Assembly: GCA_910579525.1 (NCBI GenBank)
Contig: CAJTUK010000001.1
Coordinates: 124,001 to 188,000 of the forward strand
Source of the DNA: an uncultured Christensenella sp.
Lineage (GTDB): Bacteria > Bacillota > Clostridia > Christensenellales > Borkfalkiaceae
Length of the DNA stretch: 64,000 nt
Reading direction: 5' to 3'
The position numbers and the translations under genes were made by a program. Shown in pieces: positions 8,876 through 17,635 of the stretch (its first letter is position 1; the number at the start of each line of letters is the position of its first letter). The notes beneath the pieces are model-generated. The model was not told the DNA's origin, did not search any database, and saw only the letters and a list, made by a program, of their open reading frames with translations.

Positions 8876-9259
8876 TCAGTTTCTTTTTGTTCTCGATTTG
8901 AATATAAGAGCCATAATAAAAGCAAACACTACGGCGGCTGTAACGCCTGCGCTTGCCGCCGTAAGCGACCCCGTAACGGCGTAGAAAAAACCTTTTTCGG
9001 CTCCTTTTATCGCCCCGTTTGCAAGCAGATAACCAAATCCCGAAATAGGCACGGTGGCTCCGGCTCCCGCAAAATCAACCAAAGGTTGATAAACGCCAAC
9101 CGCCGTGAGCACCACTCCGGCAAGCATAAAGTAAACGAGGATTTTACCCGCAGTCAAATCTGTGAAATTAATTATAATCTGCGCTATAAGGCATATGCCT
9201 CCCCCCACGGCAAAGGCCTTTAAAAACTGAAACAGTATGTCAAGCATTTCGTTTTCCAC
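8876..9259 (-). CDS. spoVAE: stage V sporulation protein AE (SpoVAE/SpoVAEb)
   Basis: A 127-residue membrane protein of the SpoVA complex, which moves calcium-dipicolinate into the forespore and releases it at germination. It has four hydrophobic segments and the conserved GAGATVPISGFG loop, homologous to GAGSIVPITGFA in SpoVAC below. GTG at 9259 is the start because GGAGG sits six bases upstream, inside the end of spoVAD. Last gene of the spoVAC-spoVAD-spoVAE set, followed by a strong terminator. Related genes spoVAA, spoVAB and spoVAF are absent, as in many Clostridia. Confidence 0.94.
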   Translation of the reverse strand: MENEMLDILFQFLKAFAVGGGICLIAQIIINFTDLTAGKILVYFMLAGVVLTAVGVYQPLVDFAGAGATVPISGFGYLLANGAIKGAEKGFFYAVTGSLTAASAGVTAAVVFAFIMALIFKSRTKRN

Positions 9260-9260
9260 G

Positions 9261-10256
9261 TTACACCTCCAGTTGAACAGCGTGGCTTATGCAAGGAATA
9301 CTTTCGCCTTGCCCTGACGACACCGTAGAAAGCAACGCACCGGTTGCGGCGAACAAAACCCGTTTATAGAGCCCCGCATTCATTTTAGTGAGAATATAAG
9401 AATTCAACACGGAAGCAGAACAGCCTGCACCGCTTCCGCCCTGAAATTCCTTTTCGATAACTTTATAAACGATTTCCCCGCAATCCACATGATTGGTCGA
9501 TATATCATAGCCCTTTTCCCACGTTAAATCTTTGACTATACGGCTACCGAGCGCACCCAAATCACCCGTCAAAATCAAATCGTAATCTTCCGGTTGAGTT
9601 CCCGTATCTTTAAAATGACCTATTATCGTATCCGCCGCCGCGGGAGCCATTGCCGCGCCCATATTATTTACGTCGATTACGCCGAAATCGCACACTCTGC
9701 CCATGGTGCCGTTTACTATTTTTACGCCTTTATCTCCGTTTGATATTACGCAACAGCCCGCACCCGTCACCGTCCATTGGGCTTGCGGCGGACGCGTACA
9801 TCCGAGCTCAAGCGGATAGCGGTACTGTCTTTCAGCCGAAGCGAAATGACTTCCTGTTGCCGCGCACACGTTGTTTACGTATCCTGCATTTATCATCATT
9901 GCACCGAGCAACATACTTTCACTCATGGTAGAACATGCCGAATAAACACCGAGAAAGGGAAAATTGAAGTCTCTTGCCGCAAAACTTGCGGATATTATCT
10001 GATTTAACAAATCGCCTGACAGCAAAACGTCGATATCTTTTTGCGTATAGCCGCCCTTTTCTATTGCGAGAGTAATAGCGTTAGAAAGCATTTTGCACTC
10101 CGCTTTTTCAAACGTATCCTCACCGTACATATCGTCGGTAAGCGTTACGTCGGCAAACGAACCTAAAACACCCTCTTTTTCTTTTGACCCGCATATCGCG
10201 GCGAAAGACGTTATTCTGGGTTGATTTTCAAAAAAAATCGTATTTCCTTTTTTCAT
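9261..10256 (-). CDS. spoVAD: stage V sporulation protein AD
   Basis: A 331-residue soluble SpoVA component with a thiolase-like fold that binds dipicolinic acid at the spore inner membrane. Family features include GVYSACSTMSESMLLGA, GAGCCVISNG, GAAMAPAAADTI and the C-terminal GGSGAGCSASVLNSY. The reading frame is open upstream to 10361, but homology begins at MKKGNTIFF, whose ATG at 10256 shares its A with the TAA stop of spoVAC, so this start is taken. It lies between spoVAC and spoVAE with one-base overlap or spacing, which indicates one mRNA expressed in the forespore. Confidence 0.95.
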   Translation of the reverse strand: MKKGNTIFFENQPRITSFAAICGSKEKEGVLGSFADVTLTDDMYGEDTFEKAECKMLSNAITLAIEKGGYTQKDIDVLLSGDLLNQIISASFAARDFNFPFLGVYSACSTMSESMLLGAMMINAGYVNNVCAATGSHFASAERQYRYPLELGCTRPPQAQWTVTGAGCCVISNGDKGVKIVNGTMGRVCDFGVIDVNNMGAAMAPAAADTIIGHFKDTGTQPEDYDLILTGDLGALGSRIVKDLTWEKGYDISTNHVDCGEIVYKVIEKEFQGGSGAGCSASVLNSYILTKMNAGLYKRVLFAATGALLSTVSSGQGESIPCISHAVQLEV

Positions 10257-10705
10257 TACACAAACAGATATACAAGTCCGACGAGCACGCCCGAAAATAC
10301 GCCGAACACGATTATAGCGCCGGCAACGGTGAACATTTTTGCCGCCATGCCGTATATCCAACCCTCCGTTTTAAATTCTATTGCAGGTGAAGTTACACTG
10401 TTTGCAAACCCCGTTATCGGAACTATTGAGCCTGCACCGGCGTATCTTCCTATGCGGTCATAGACACCCAATCCGGTTAAAAAACAACCGAGAAAAATGA
10501 GTATTACCGAAGTGGCGCCCGCAAGTTCGTCACCGGAAAGTCCGGCAAATTCCAACATATAGCGTATAAATTGACCTATACAACATATAAGTCCGCCAAC
10601 ACCGAACGCCGCCGCGCAATTTTTAAAATGTTGTGTGGGCGGGTCTTGCGTTTTTACGTAGCGTAAATAATTTTCATTATAATTTTCACGGGTTTTTCCT
10701 GTCAT
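10256..10705 (-). CDS. spoVAC: stage V sporulation protein AC
   Basis: A 149-residue membrane component of the SpoVA dipicolinate channel; the B. subtilis protein behaves as a mechanosensitive channel. Hydrophobic helices and the signature AGAGSIVPITGFANSVTSPA are present. A GTG at 10714 is also in frame, but AAGGCGGTG is ideally spaced for the ATG at 10705, which is chosen. An SDR gene and a possible 32-codon ORF precede it on the same strand. No sigma-G promoter was confidently seen in the short gap. Confidence 0.95.
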   Translation of the reverse strand: MTGKTRENYNENYLRYVKTQDPPTQHFKNCAAAFGVGGLICCIGQFIRYMLEFAGLSGDELAGATSVILIFLGCFLTGLGVYDRIGRYAGAGSIVPITGFANSVTSPAIEFKTEGWIYGMAAKMFTVAGAIIVFGVFSGVLVGLVYLFV

Positions 10706-10784
10706 TTCTTTCACCGCCTTGTTTAGTGGATTTTATTAAACTTTCGCGTTCGTCTCTTCGCGACAAATCAAACTCTTTCCTCAT
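10686..10784 (-). CDS. possible 32-residue ORF between the SDR gene and spoVAC
   Basis: An ATG overlaps the TGA of the SDR gene (ATGA at 10784-10781) and opens 32 very hydrophilic, charged codons (MRKEFDLSRRDERESLIKST at the start). It ends inside spoVAC in another frame. A weak GAGAGG lies about 11 bases upstream. I do not recognise it. The four-base coupling is the gene-to-gene junction seen throughout this window, which is the only argument that it is real; it may equally be chance. Confidence 0.25.
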   Translation of the reverse strand: MRKEFDLSRRDERESLIKSTKQGGERNDRKNP

Positions 10785-11587
10785 TGGTGATATAACCTCT
10801 CGTTTATTTTAAGCGTTACTTTCTCCGGCATTATGCGCGTAGCGAACCGAAGAACGGTGTTTTTGACACCGCAGGTTTTTATTACCGGAGGCTTGTCTTC
10901 AATTAACAGATTGTATATAATTTCAGCTACGGCGGAAGGCGACATTCCACTCTGCTCCATATTGGCGAGTGCGGCTACGGCGCGGTGGACGTTGCCTGAA
11001 TACGCTTTATTTTCTTCATCTGAATAGACTTTTCTTTTATTGGTGAAATTCGTAGCCGTTCCGCCCGGAAGAAGCCCCGTCACTTTTATATTATAAGGTT
11101 TGAGTTCCGAATAGGCCGACCGCGCGAGCATTTCCAAAGCGGCCTTAGACGAGGAATAAAAACAATCGAAACTGATAGGGACGTCGCCGCCCAGCGAACC
11201 GACGAGAATTATTCTCCCGCCCTTGCTCTTAAAAAGAGGAATAACCGCTTGCATACTTTGCAAGGCGCCGAAAAAATTAACTTCGAACAAATAGCGATAG
11301 TCTTCCGGTTTTGCATACTCCAAAGGTGCCGCCATAGAGAAACCTGCGCTATAAATAAGCGCGTTTATTTCGTGCCGTTCGGACGCAGCCTTTATTGCGG
11401 CAGAAACAGCCGCACCCGCAGCGACGTCTGCGGATATATTTTCGACTTTGGAATTTTTACACGGCGTTCTCGAAACGTTTACTACGTTCCAACCGCAACT
11501 GACAAGGCGAGAACAAGTTTCGAACCCTATTCCCGAACTTCCGCCTACTATTACGGCAGTCTTTTTACTGTTTTTATCCATACTCAT
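10781..11587 (-). CDS. short-chain dehydrogenase/reductase
   Basis: A classical SDR of 268 residues. The nucleotide-binding motif GGSSGIG lies near residues 15-21, YSAG replaces the usual NNAG, and the catalytic Ser and YSSSK are near 150-168. The sequence SRTPC after the second strand suggests NADP preference. Substrate is unknown. It sits upstream of spoVAC on the same strand with no terminator between them, so forespore co-expression is possible. The ribosome binding site is weak, and MDKN two codons further in is an alternative start. Confidence 0.88.
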   Translation of the reverse strand: MSMDKNSKKTAVIVGGSSGIGFETCSRLVSCGWNVVNVSRTPCKNSKVENISADVAAGAAVSAAIKAASERHEINALIYSAGFSMAAPLEYAKPEDYRYLFEVNFFGALQSMQAVIPLFKSKGGRIILVGSLGGDVPISFDCFYSSSKAALEMLARSAYSELKPYNIKVTGLLPGGTATNFTNKRKVYSDEENKAYSGNVHRAVAALANMEQSGMSPSAVAEIIYNLLIEDKPPVIKTCGVKNTVLRFATRIMPEKVTLKINERLYHQ

Positions 11588-11612
11588 ATATTGCGGGAAT
11601 AAATAAAAAAAT

Positions 11613-11640
11613 ATACAAAAAACCCGACCGAAGTCGGGTT
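11613..11640 (-). terminator. terminator after the ZIP transporter gene
   Basis: Hairpin AACCCGAC / GTCGGGTT (arms 11621-11628 and 11633-11640) with a T run only on the minus strand. It lies 34 bases upstream of the SDR start. Confidence 0.82.
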
Positions 11641-11781
11641 AAAAACTTTTTATAGCAAAAAATCAATACTCTGTTTTTCTTATATACTGACGCCGAATAC
11701 ACTCAAAGCGCAAAGGATAATTTAAAATTTGAGCAAAATTTATTTTTTATTATTACTTGGAATGAAAGTTATATATGTTTA

Positions 11782-12555
11782 TCAACCGAACGCAAGATCC
11801 AAAATCATCATTAATGCAAAACCGAATATAACGCCTATTGTAGCTTTAACCTTGCCCTGCGCAAAGCTTTCGGGAATTAATTCCGAACAAACTACGGCGA
11901 GCATAGCTCCCGCCGAAAACGAGAGCGCCCACGGAAGTATCCCTTCAACCGCAGTAACTGCAAGAGCCCCCACAACGCCGGCAACTATTTCAACTGCGCC
12001 TGAAAGCTGACCTATCAAAAAAGACTTGCCGCGGGAAATTCCGTTAGCTCTTAACGGGAACGCCACGCACATGCCCTCGGGAAAATTTTGAATTCCTATG
12101 CCGACGGCAAGCATTACCGCGGCAACCGCTTCAACGGTCTGACCGGAAGCGAGAGCGCCGAACGCCACGCCGACAGCCATGCCCTCCGGAATATTATGCA
12201 TAGTCACGGCAATACACATAACCGCGCAACTGCGCTTTTGTGCGTTGCCTGAAAACATATGTAATTTATTAATTACTATATCCGTTACGATTATCAGCGC
12301 ACCGCCAAGCACGAACCCGCAAGTTAAAATCAAGTAAGAATAATCCTGAACCATTTCCATTGCGGGCATTAATAGAGAAAAAAATGTTGAAGCAAGCATT
12401 ATACCCGCCGCACTGCTCATCATAAACGAGAAAGTGCCGGGGCCTACTTTTTTATATACAAAAACGAGCAAAGCTCCTAACGCAGTCATAAGCCAAGTAA
12501 AACCGGTCCCCATAAGCGCAAGTTGCCAACCCGTAAAATTATGCACCCAATCCAT
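11782..12555 (-). CDS. ZIP family divalent metal transporter
   Basis: A 257-residue ZIP-family protein with eight hydrophobic segments, expected to import zinc, iron or manganese across the cytoplasmic membrane. The metal-binding helices are evident: HNIPEG at 120-125 (helix 4) and QNFPEG at 156-161 (helix 5). Replacement of His by Gln in the second motif is common in the ZupT/GufA-like branch. The histidine-rich loop of eukaryotic ZIPs is missing. It is monocistronic, bracketed by terminators. Metal preference cannot be told from sequence. Confidence 0.92.
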   Translation of the reverse strand: MDWVHNFTGWQLALMGTGFTWLMTALGALLVFVYKKVGPGTFSFMMSSAAGIMLASTFFSLLMPAMEMVQDYSYLILTCGFVLGGALIIVTDIVINKLHMFSGNAQKRSCAVMCIAVTMHNIPEGMAVGVAFGALASGQTVEAVAAVMLAVGIGIQNFPEGMCVAFPLRANGISRGKSFLIGQLSGAVEIVAGVVGALAVTAVEGILPWALSFSAGAMLAVVCSELIPESFAQGKVKATIGVIFGFALMMILDLAFG

Positions 12556-12601
12556 CTTTTTGTGTTTCTCCGTGTAAAAATTTCAATTACTACATAGTAT
12601 G

Positions 12602-12648
12602 AAAAAATCCCCGTATTGCGTGAAGTTTCACGAAAGACGGGGATTTAT
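12602..12648 (-). terminator. terminator after the VTT protein gene
   Basis: Hairpin AAATCCCCGT / ACGGGGATTT (arms 12605-12614, 12637-12646) with an inner CGTGAA/TTCACG stem and T6 on the minus strand. Confidence 0.85.
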
Positions 12649-12671
12649 GTTACACGAGTTCAATTTTACAT

Positions 12672-13691
12672 TTAAGACGGTGGCTCGTCCGAATCTTTGG
12701 AATTTTCTTTATTAACGATAGAAAGATCGGTTTTTTCAGCTTGATTATCCGGAACACTATTTTGCGTTATTTCGCTCATATTAACGGAGCAATCATCCGA
12801 TTGCACGGATTTTTTTCTGCGTAAAACTTTGTTTACAAGCCAGTTTTCGAATCTATCCTGATATTTAAAAGAAAGCACTGCAAGCGCTATACATACCGCG
12901 AATATCGCAACCCATACCGCTATGCCCCAGCCCTCGAACGGAATTATATCCCCGCTGCCGAGATAGCAATACGCGGCAATAATAAGCGGTCTCACCAAAA
13001 TCATGGTGGCGATATAAAACACGAAATTCATCGCGGTTAACCCAGCCACCATACATAAAATATCGTCAGGGAAAAAAGGCAGAATTTGCATCAAAACGAA
13101 AAGCACCTTTCCGCGTTTGGCAAAATAGGCAGAATACTTTTCGGTTGTCTCTTTGCCGGCTATCCACACCACGGCTTTTTTGCCCCAAATCCTGCCGATA
13201 AAATAATTGATTACTGACCCCACCAAAACGCCGGCAGAAGCCAGCAAAGTACCTATAAGCGGCCCCCATATTACCGCACCCGGAATATAGCAAACAGCGG
13301 CGGGCAAAGGCAAAATTACTATCTGCAATATCTGAATCAAAAAGAATACGAGCATGCCCCAGGCTCCCGTTCCCTCTATAATTGCCGTTATAGCCTGAAT
13401 TTTTTCGCCGTCGGTTTCGTATTCGTTAAGATGGGCAAACTCGCTTACTGCAATAAATGCCGAAAGAACAACCGCGGCTATAATAAGAAGTATAAACGCG
13501 CTTTTTAAAATCGCCTGTTTATCAAGAAAGAACGTTATAAAACCGACGACTATTCCGACGGCACCGATACAAAAGAAGACGGTGCGCACCAGCCAACCCC
13601 AACTGCTCATTAAAAATGCCGTCAATAAAATTATTGCGACGCTTAAAGCGAGATTTACAGAAAATATCGCAGCTTTACTTTTTTTACTCAT
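12672..13691 (-). CDS. TVP38/TMEM64 (VTT domain) family membrane protein
   Basis: A 339-residue membrane protein. Three hydrophobic segments in the first 85 residues precede a VTT/DedA-like domain at about 110-250, with the family features LPAAVCYIPGAVIWGP, NYFIGRIWGKKA and LPFFPDDILCMVAGLT. The C-terminal 60 residues are hydrophilic and probably cytoplasmic. VTT proteins are thought to act in lipid scrambling or undecaprenyl phosphate recycling; none of that is demonstrated for this branch. It lies two bases downstream of folA and may share its mRNA. Confidence 0.88.
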   Translation of the reverse strand: MSKKSKAAIFSVNLALSVAIILLTAFLMSSWGWLVRTVFFCIGAVGIVVGFITFFLDKQAILKSAFILLIIAAVVLSAFIAVSEFAHLNEYETDGEKIQAITAIIEGTGAWGMLVFFLIQILQIVILPLPAAVCYIPGAVIWGPLIGTLLASAGVLVGSVINYFIGRIWGKKAVVWIAGKETTEKYSAYFAKRGKVLFVLMQILPFFPDDILCMVAGLTAMNFVFYIATMILVRPLIIAAYCYLGSGDIIPFEGWGIAVWVAIFAVCIALAVLSFKYQDRFENWLVNKVLRRKKSVQSDDCSVNMSEITQNSVPDNQAEKTDLSIVNKENSKDSDEPPS

Positions 13692-13692
13692 T

Positions 13693-14193
13693 TCAATACG
13701 CTTTTACACATTTATTTTTGTAAGTAGTAAATCTTACGTTATAACCGTTGGTCTCCACCGGCGCACTCTCGTAAACAAGCGTAAAATCGGGATTTTCGTC
13801 AAGATTTTCGAAAAATGCGTCCGCCTCGCCGCAAGCGTCGACTTTGGTAACGAGCACTTCCGAACAATAAGGAAGTAACGTTTTATACATCATTGCCCCG
13901 CCTATCACGAACACTTTTTCGGCAGGGTATTTTTTAATCTCGGCAAAAAGCTCTTCTACGGAACGGACGATGCGGCAGTCGTCCCTGTCCTCACCGTCGG
14001 GATACAGAACTACATTATGCCTGTCTTTAAGCGGTTTGCCGCCGGGAAAAGATTTGAGCGTGTTACTACCCATAACGACCACGTTGCCGGTAGTCGTTTC
14101 TTTAAAAAATTTCATATCAGCGGGGATTCTGAACATAAGTCCATTAGACTTGCCTATACCCCAATTTTTATCTGCGTGCAAAATTGCTTTCAT
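13693..14193 (-). CDS. folA: dihydrofolate reductase
   Basis: A 166-residue DHFR that reduces dihydrofolate to tetrahydrofolate with NADPH. Typical features are NWGIGKSNGLMFRIPADMKFFKETT for the folate site (residues 9-33, partly), VVMGSNTLKSFP for the cofactor site and VIGGAMMYKTLLPY near 96-109. It sits 34 bases downstream of thyA on the same strand; ThyA produces dihydrofolate, which this enzyme recycles, a very common pairing. The substrate-binding acid is Asp in IPADM. Confidence 0.95.
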   Translation of the reverse strand: MKAILHADKNWGIGKSNGLMFRIPADMKFFKETTTGNVVVMGSNTLKSFPGGKPLKDRHNVVLYPDGEDRDDCRIVRSVEELFAEIKKYPAEKVFVIGGAMMYKTLLPYCSEVLVTKVDACGEADAFFENLDENPDFTLVYESAPVETNGYNVRFTTYKNKCVKAY

Positions 14194-14227
14194 ATAAATT
14201 ACCCCCGATATATATGCCGTTTACCTA

Positions 14228-15058
14228 TCATTCCGCCACGGGAATAGAGTATTTTTTTTCGTTGAATTTGTAATCAATCAGCTTGAAACTGTCTACTGTA
14301 AAATCGTAAAAATTCTTTACCGAGTCGTCGACTTCCAGCTTCGGCGCGACAAGACGCGGCATATTAATAATTTCTTCGACTATGGGCACGTGCCTGTCAT
14401 AAATGTGCGCGTCTGCGATTACGTGAACAAGCTCGCCTGCCTTTAATCCCGAAACCTGCGCGAACATTATAAGCAAAATTGCATATTGCACCACGTTCCA
14501 GTTATTTGCAGTAAGCATATCGTTAGAACGCTGGTTCAATATACCGTTCAAAGTATCGCCTGAAACATTAAAGGTCATAGAGTATGCGCAGGGATATAAG
14601 TTCATTTCGTGCAAATCGGCAAAAGTGAAAATATTAGTCATTATACGGCGACTGGCAGGATTGTGCTTTAAATCGTACAAAACACGGTCAACCTGATCGA
14701 AATCGCCTTCTTTATACTTATGTTTAACGCCAAGTTGATAGCCGTATGCCTTGCCTATAGAGCCGTTTTTATCGGCCCACTGATCCCAGATATGCGAGTT
14801 TAAATCTTTTATGTTATTACTCTTTTTCTGCCATATCCATAAAAGCTCGTCTACGCACGAGCGAAAAGCCGTTCGGCGAATAGTTAAAATGGGAAATTCT
14901 TCTTGAAGATTGTAACGGTTAACTATACCGAATTTTTTAACGGTATGCGCGGGGGTTCCGTCTTGCCATCTGGGGCGGACGTCAAGGGCGGTATCCCAAA
15001 CGCCTTCGCACAAAATCTCTTTCATATTAGATATAAAAATCTCGTCGGCTCTGCTCAT
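14228..15058 (-). CDS. thyA: thymidylate synthase
   Basis: A folate-dependent thymidylate synthase of 276 residues that methylates dUMP to dTMP using methylenetetrahydrofolate. The nucleophile is Cys157 in LYPCAYSMTF, followed by QRSND at 176-180 and DAHIYDRH further on. The usual PPCH and PFN motifs read YPCA and NWN, a variant seen in several gut Bacillota. The frame is open to 15142, but GGAG six bases before the ATG at 15058 and the homology start fix the N-terminus there. It heads the thyA-folA unit with its own promoter. Confidence 0.95.
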   Translation of the reverse strand: MSRADEIFISNMKEILCEGVWDTALDVRPRWQDGTPAHTVKKFGIVNRYNLQEEFPILTIRRTAFRSCVDELLWIWQKKSNNIKDLNSHIWDQWADKNGSIGKAYGYQLGVKHKYKEGDFDQVDRVLYDLKHNPASRRIMTNIFTFADLHEMNLYPCAYSMTFNVSGDTLNGILNQRSNDMLTANNWNVVQYAILLIMFAQVSGLKAGELVHVIADAHIYDRHVPIVEEIINMPRLVAPKLEVDDSVKNFYDFTVDSFKLIDYKFNEKKYSIPVAE

Positions 15059-15082
15059 TATGTTCTCCGTAAATTTTTGTCT

Positions 15083-15112
15083 ATTATAATATAAGTAACG
15101 TCGTAAAGTCAA
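15083..15112 (-). promoter_or_regulatory. sigma-A type promoter of thyA-folA
   Basis: On the minus strand TTGACT (15107-15112) and TATAAT (15083-15088) are spaced by 18 bases, 25 bases before the thyA start. Confidence 0.75.
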
Positions 15113-15174
15113 GTTAATCGCCGAATACCGACACGGTTGCAAAATAATTTCAAATCACGACAGCAACGGAACGC

Positions 15175-15203
15175 TTGAATTTTGATTTTTTAAATGCTAT
15201 AAT
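15175..15203 (+). promoter_or_regulatory. sigma-A type promoter of the pyridoxamine kinase gene
   Basis: TTGAAT (15175-15180), a 17-base spacer and TATAAT (15198-15203), followed by AAGGAG and the ATG at 15222. Confidence 0.7.
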
Positions 15204-15221
15204 TTAAAAAAGGAGTTTGAT

Positions 15222-16022
15222 ATGTCAAAAAAAATACTCACTATTCAGGACTTATCTTGCGTTGGACAATGTTCTTTAACGGTAGCGTTGCCGATTTTAT
15301 CGGCTTACGGTGTGGAAACCTGCGTATTGCCTACGGCAGTACTTTCTAACCATACTATGTTCAAAAGTTGGAGCTATTTGGATTTAACGCCGGAAATCGA
15401 AAATATTTATGCACATTGGAAAAATAACGGCTTCAAATTCAACGCCTTTCTTCTGGGGTACCTGGGCAAATCGGCTCTTATGGATTTAGCGGAAAAATGC
15501 TTTGACGAATTCTCCGCAGACGGAGCACAAATAATTATCGACCCGGTTTTCGGTGACAACGGCAAATTATACAGCGGCTTTGATTTAGATTACGTAAAGG
15601 CAATGCGAAAACTTATAAAACGCGCCGACTTTATTTTACCGAACGTTACGGAAGCATGCTATTTGACAGAAACGCCTTATAAAGCGGATTATGACGCAAA
15701 ATTCGTTATATCGCTCGAAGAAAAACTTGCGAAGTTAACCAATGCAAAAATAATTATTACGGGAGCGGAAATCGGCGGAGAAATATGTGAATTTATTTAT
15801 AATAAAAAAGTCGAGATTTTGACACACGAGCTGTTACCCGTTAAAAAACACGGTACGGGTGATATTTACGCGTCAGTATTTACGGCAGGTATTCTTAACG
15901 GAACCAGCGTTCACGATGCTTGCCAGACTGCTGCGAAATTTGTTGCGGATTGTATTAAAGCGACTGACGACGCACACTTTTACGGAGTTTTGTTTGAAAA
16001 AGTATTGAAAAAAACAAAATAA
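15222..16022 (+). CDS. pyridoxamine/pyridoxal kinase (PfkB-like fold)
   Basis: A 266-residue member of the PdxK/PdxY family, which phosphorylates B6 vitamers to salvage pyridoxal phosphate. The N-terminus ILTIQDLSCVGQCSLTVALP corresponds to the substrate-binding loop; IDPVFGDNGKLY and LPNVTEACYLTE lie centrally, and KHGTGDIYASVF near the C-terminus holds the catalytic Asp and anion hole. Length and motifs fit the clostridial 'pyridoxamine kinase' group. Monocistronic with a strong AAGGAG site. Confidence 0.92.
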   Translation: MSKKILTIQDLSCVGQCSLTVALPILSAYGVETCVLPTAVLSNHTMFKSWSYLDLTPEIENIYAHWKNNGFKFNAFLLGYLGKSALMDLAEKCFDEFSADGAQIIIDPVFGDNGKLYSGFDLDYVKAMRKLIKRADFILPNVTEACYLTETPYKADYDAKFVISLEEKLAKLTNAKIIITGAEIGGEICEFIYNKKVEILTHELLPVKKHGTGDIYASVFTAGILNGTSVHDACQTAAKFVADCIKATDDAHFYGVLFEKVLKKTK

Positions 16023-16092
16023 TTTGATTTTGTTAAATTTTTTATACGCCGTGTTTCTATTATTATAATTTTCGAGCGCGAGTCAAAATCGT

Positions 16093-16121
16093 TTGACTGC
16101 GACGCTTTAAATATATATAAT
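16093..16121 (+). promoter_or_regulatory. sigma-A type promoter of tRNA-Pro
   Basis: TTGACT (16093-16098), 17-base spacer, TATAAT (16116-16121); the mature tRNA begins 12 bases later. Confidence 0.85.
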
Positions 16122-16132
16122 ATACGTAGAAT

Positions 16133-16208
16133 TGAGGCGTAGCGCAGTTGGTAGCGCGTATGGTTCGGGACCATAAGGTCGTGGGTTCAAATCCCGTCGC
16201 CTCAACCA
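16133..16208 (+). tRNA. tRNA-Pro (anticodon CGG)
   Basis: All arms fold by eye: acceptor TGAGGCG/CGCCTCA, D arm GCGC/GCGC, anticodon stem TATGG/CCATA with loop TTCGGGA (anticodon CGG, reads CCG), and T arm with TTCAAAT. A73 and the CCA end are encoded. Confidence 0.96.
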
Positions 16209-16250
16209 AAAAACGGGCGGTTTTGATTAAAACCTCCCGTTTTGCCTATT
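16209..16250 (+). terminator. terminator after tRNA-Pro
   Basis: Imperfect long hairpin AAAACGGGCGGTTTT / AAAACCTCCCGTTTT (16209-16243) followed by a T-rich stretch. Confidence 0.7.
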
Positions 16251-16357
16251 TTTGAGAAGTTTTCAAAGTATTACCCCCCCCATTTGCCACCAATTAAATA
16301 TATCAAAAACATTGTTAACTATTAATATCAAAGATAACTAAAATGTTATCATCCGTT

Positions 16358-16405
16358 TAAATATTATAAAAATAGAGCCTATTGCAATACGCAATAGGCT
16401 CTATT
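16358..16405 (-). terminator. terminator after the collagen-like gene
   Basis: Perfect 15-bp hairpin AATAGAGCCTATTGC / GCAATAGGCTCTATT (arms 16371-16385, 16391-16405) with T5 on the minus strand, 66 bases after the gene. Confidence 0.85.
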
Positions 16406-16471
16406 CATTTACATTACATTTTACTCCCCGTAAACCGTTTAACGCTATACCGCCTTAATTTACGTTAAACA

Positions 16472-17629
16472 TTACGTGCTTATTTGTTTTAAAGTTAAAG
16501 TCGTATTCACGCCGCCGCCCAAAGTAATTCCTACTGCGAGCAATGCCGAAAGCGTCATATCTATTACATCGCCCGCATTTAAAGAGATTATGAAACTACC
16601 GTTATAAAGAGACCCTACGCCTACTGACAGAACTCGCGAGATGGTAGCTTGAGGAATTGCCGTTCCGTTCCTCCGCACAGACATAGTAACCGTAGTTCCC
16701 AACGCCGCCGATACGTTGGTGTAGTAATTTATTTCATAAACACCCGCAACGGATGCCGTTATACTGTTTGCAGGCGAATATGAAACGTTTTTTAAAGGCA
16801 TTGTTGCCGGAAGCGGCAACTGTGTGGTACCGCCCAACGTCAAGTTAAGAGTTTGCGGTGTTGCGTTATACAAACCGCCGTAAGCGTTTAAATCGGCAAC
16901 ACCGGTTGCACCTGTTGGACCGGTTACACCGGTAGGTCCCGTTACACCAGCAACGCCTGCCGCTCCTGTTGCACCCGTGGGTCCGGTCACGCCTGCTGCA
17001 CCCGTTGCTCCCGTAGCTCCCGTTACACCTGTGGCTCCTCTGGGAATCACAAAATTAAAAATTGCATTTTGCTCGGTGCCGCTATTTGTGACGACTGCCG
17101 CCGTTTCAGGCTCGCCTGTTTCCGTAGTTCCAACCACAATTGAAGCCGATTCACCATCGGCACCCGTTACTCCTGTTGCTCCCGTGGGGCCCGCTATACC
17201 CGTCGGTCCTTGCGGTCCGATTGGTCCTGTGGATCCAGTTATGCCAGTCGGTCCGGTTGCTCCGGTAGATCCCGTTACGCCTGTGGCTCCGGTTGCGCCA
17301 GTAGGACCCGTGGGGCCGGCTATACCCGTCGGTCCCTGCGGTCCGATTGGTCCTGTGGATCCAGTTATGCCAGTCGGTCCGGTTGCTCCGGTAGATCCCG
17401 TTACGCCTGTGGCTCCGGTAGAACCAGTGGGACCCGTGGGGCCGGCTATACCGGTCGGTCCTTGCGGTCCGACAGATCCGGCAGGCCCCGTCGGCCCCGT
17501 TGCGCCAGTAGGTCCTGTAATACCTGTTAAGGTATTGATATAAATTCTTTTTATCGTGCCGTTATCATGACCGCAACCGCAATTATTGCAACCGTGATCG
17601 CACGCTAAAAAAATATTAATTAACTTCAT
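16472..17629 (-). CDS. BclA-like collagen-repeat protein, probable spore-surface glycoprotein
   Basis: A 385-residue protein. A short N-terminus with a CNNCGCGHD cysteine cluster precedes Gly-X-Y triplets, mostly GPT/GAT/GST, from about residue 36 to 162. A non-collagen insert of about 45 residues (about 163-207) interrupts, then more triplets to about 248, and a C-terminal domain of about 135 residues that resembles the trimerising jelly-roll heads of BclA-type proteins (residues [17 protein letters not shown] onward). In Bacillus and Clostridioides such proteins form exosporium filaments. It lies six bases downstream of a glycosyltransferase gene, as bclA3 pairs with sgtA in C. difficile, so glycosylated threonines are likely. 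Exosporium location is inferred from family and neighbours. No signal peptide is seen, as expected for spore-coat delivery. Confidence 0.85.
   Translation of the reverse strand: MKLINIFLACDHGCNNCGCGHDNGTIKRIYINTLTGITGPTGATGPTGPAGSVGPQGPTGIAGPTGPTGSTGATGVTGSTGATGPTGITGSTGPIGPQGPTGIAGPTGPTGATGATGVTGSTGATGPTGITGSTGPIGPQGPTGIAGPTGATGVTGADGESASIVVGTTETGEPETAAVVTNSGTEQNAIFNFVIPRGATGVTGATGATGAAGVTGPTGATGAAGVAGVTGPTGVTGPTGATGVADLNAYGGLYNATPQTLNLTLGGTTQLPLPATMPLKNVSYSPANSITASVAGVYEINYYTNVSAALGTTVTMSVRRNGTAIPQATISRVLSVGVGSLYNGSFIISLNAGDVIDMTLSALLAVGITLGGGVNTTLTLKQIST
17183..17470 (-). repeat. 126-bp tandem repeat inside the collagen region
   Basis: The block starting GCTATACC recurs at 17193, 17319 and 17445, exactly 126 bases (42 residues, 14 triplets) apart, with only a few substitutions between the first two units. 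Near-identity at DNA level shows recent duplication and room for length change. Confidence 0.88.
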
Positions 17630-17635
17630 ATAGGT

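Noticed and set aside
17183..17470. Regular repeats that could suggest a CRISPR array
   Set aside because: The repeats are in-frame collagen triplets without unique spacers or cas genes.
16977..17543. Long plus-strand frame rich in Pro-Val-Ala through the collagen gene
   Set aside because: It is the antisense reading of Gly-X-Thr codons; the minus-strand protein is clear.
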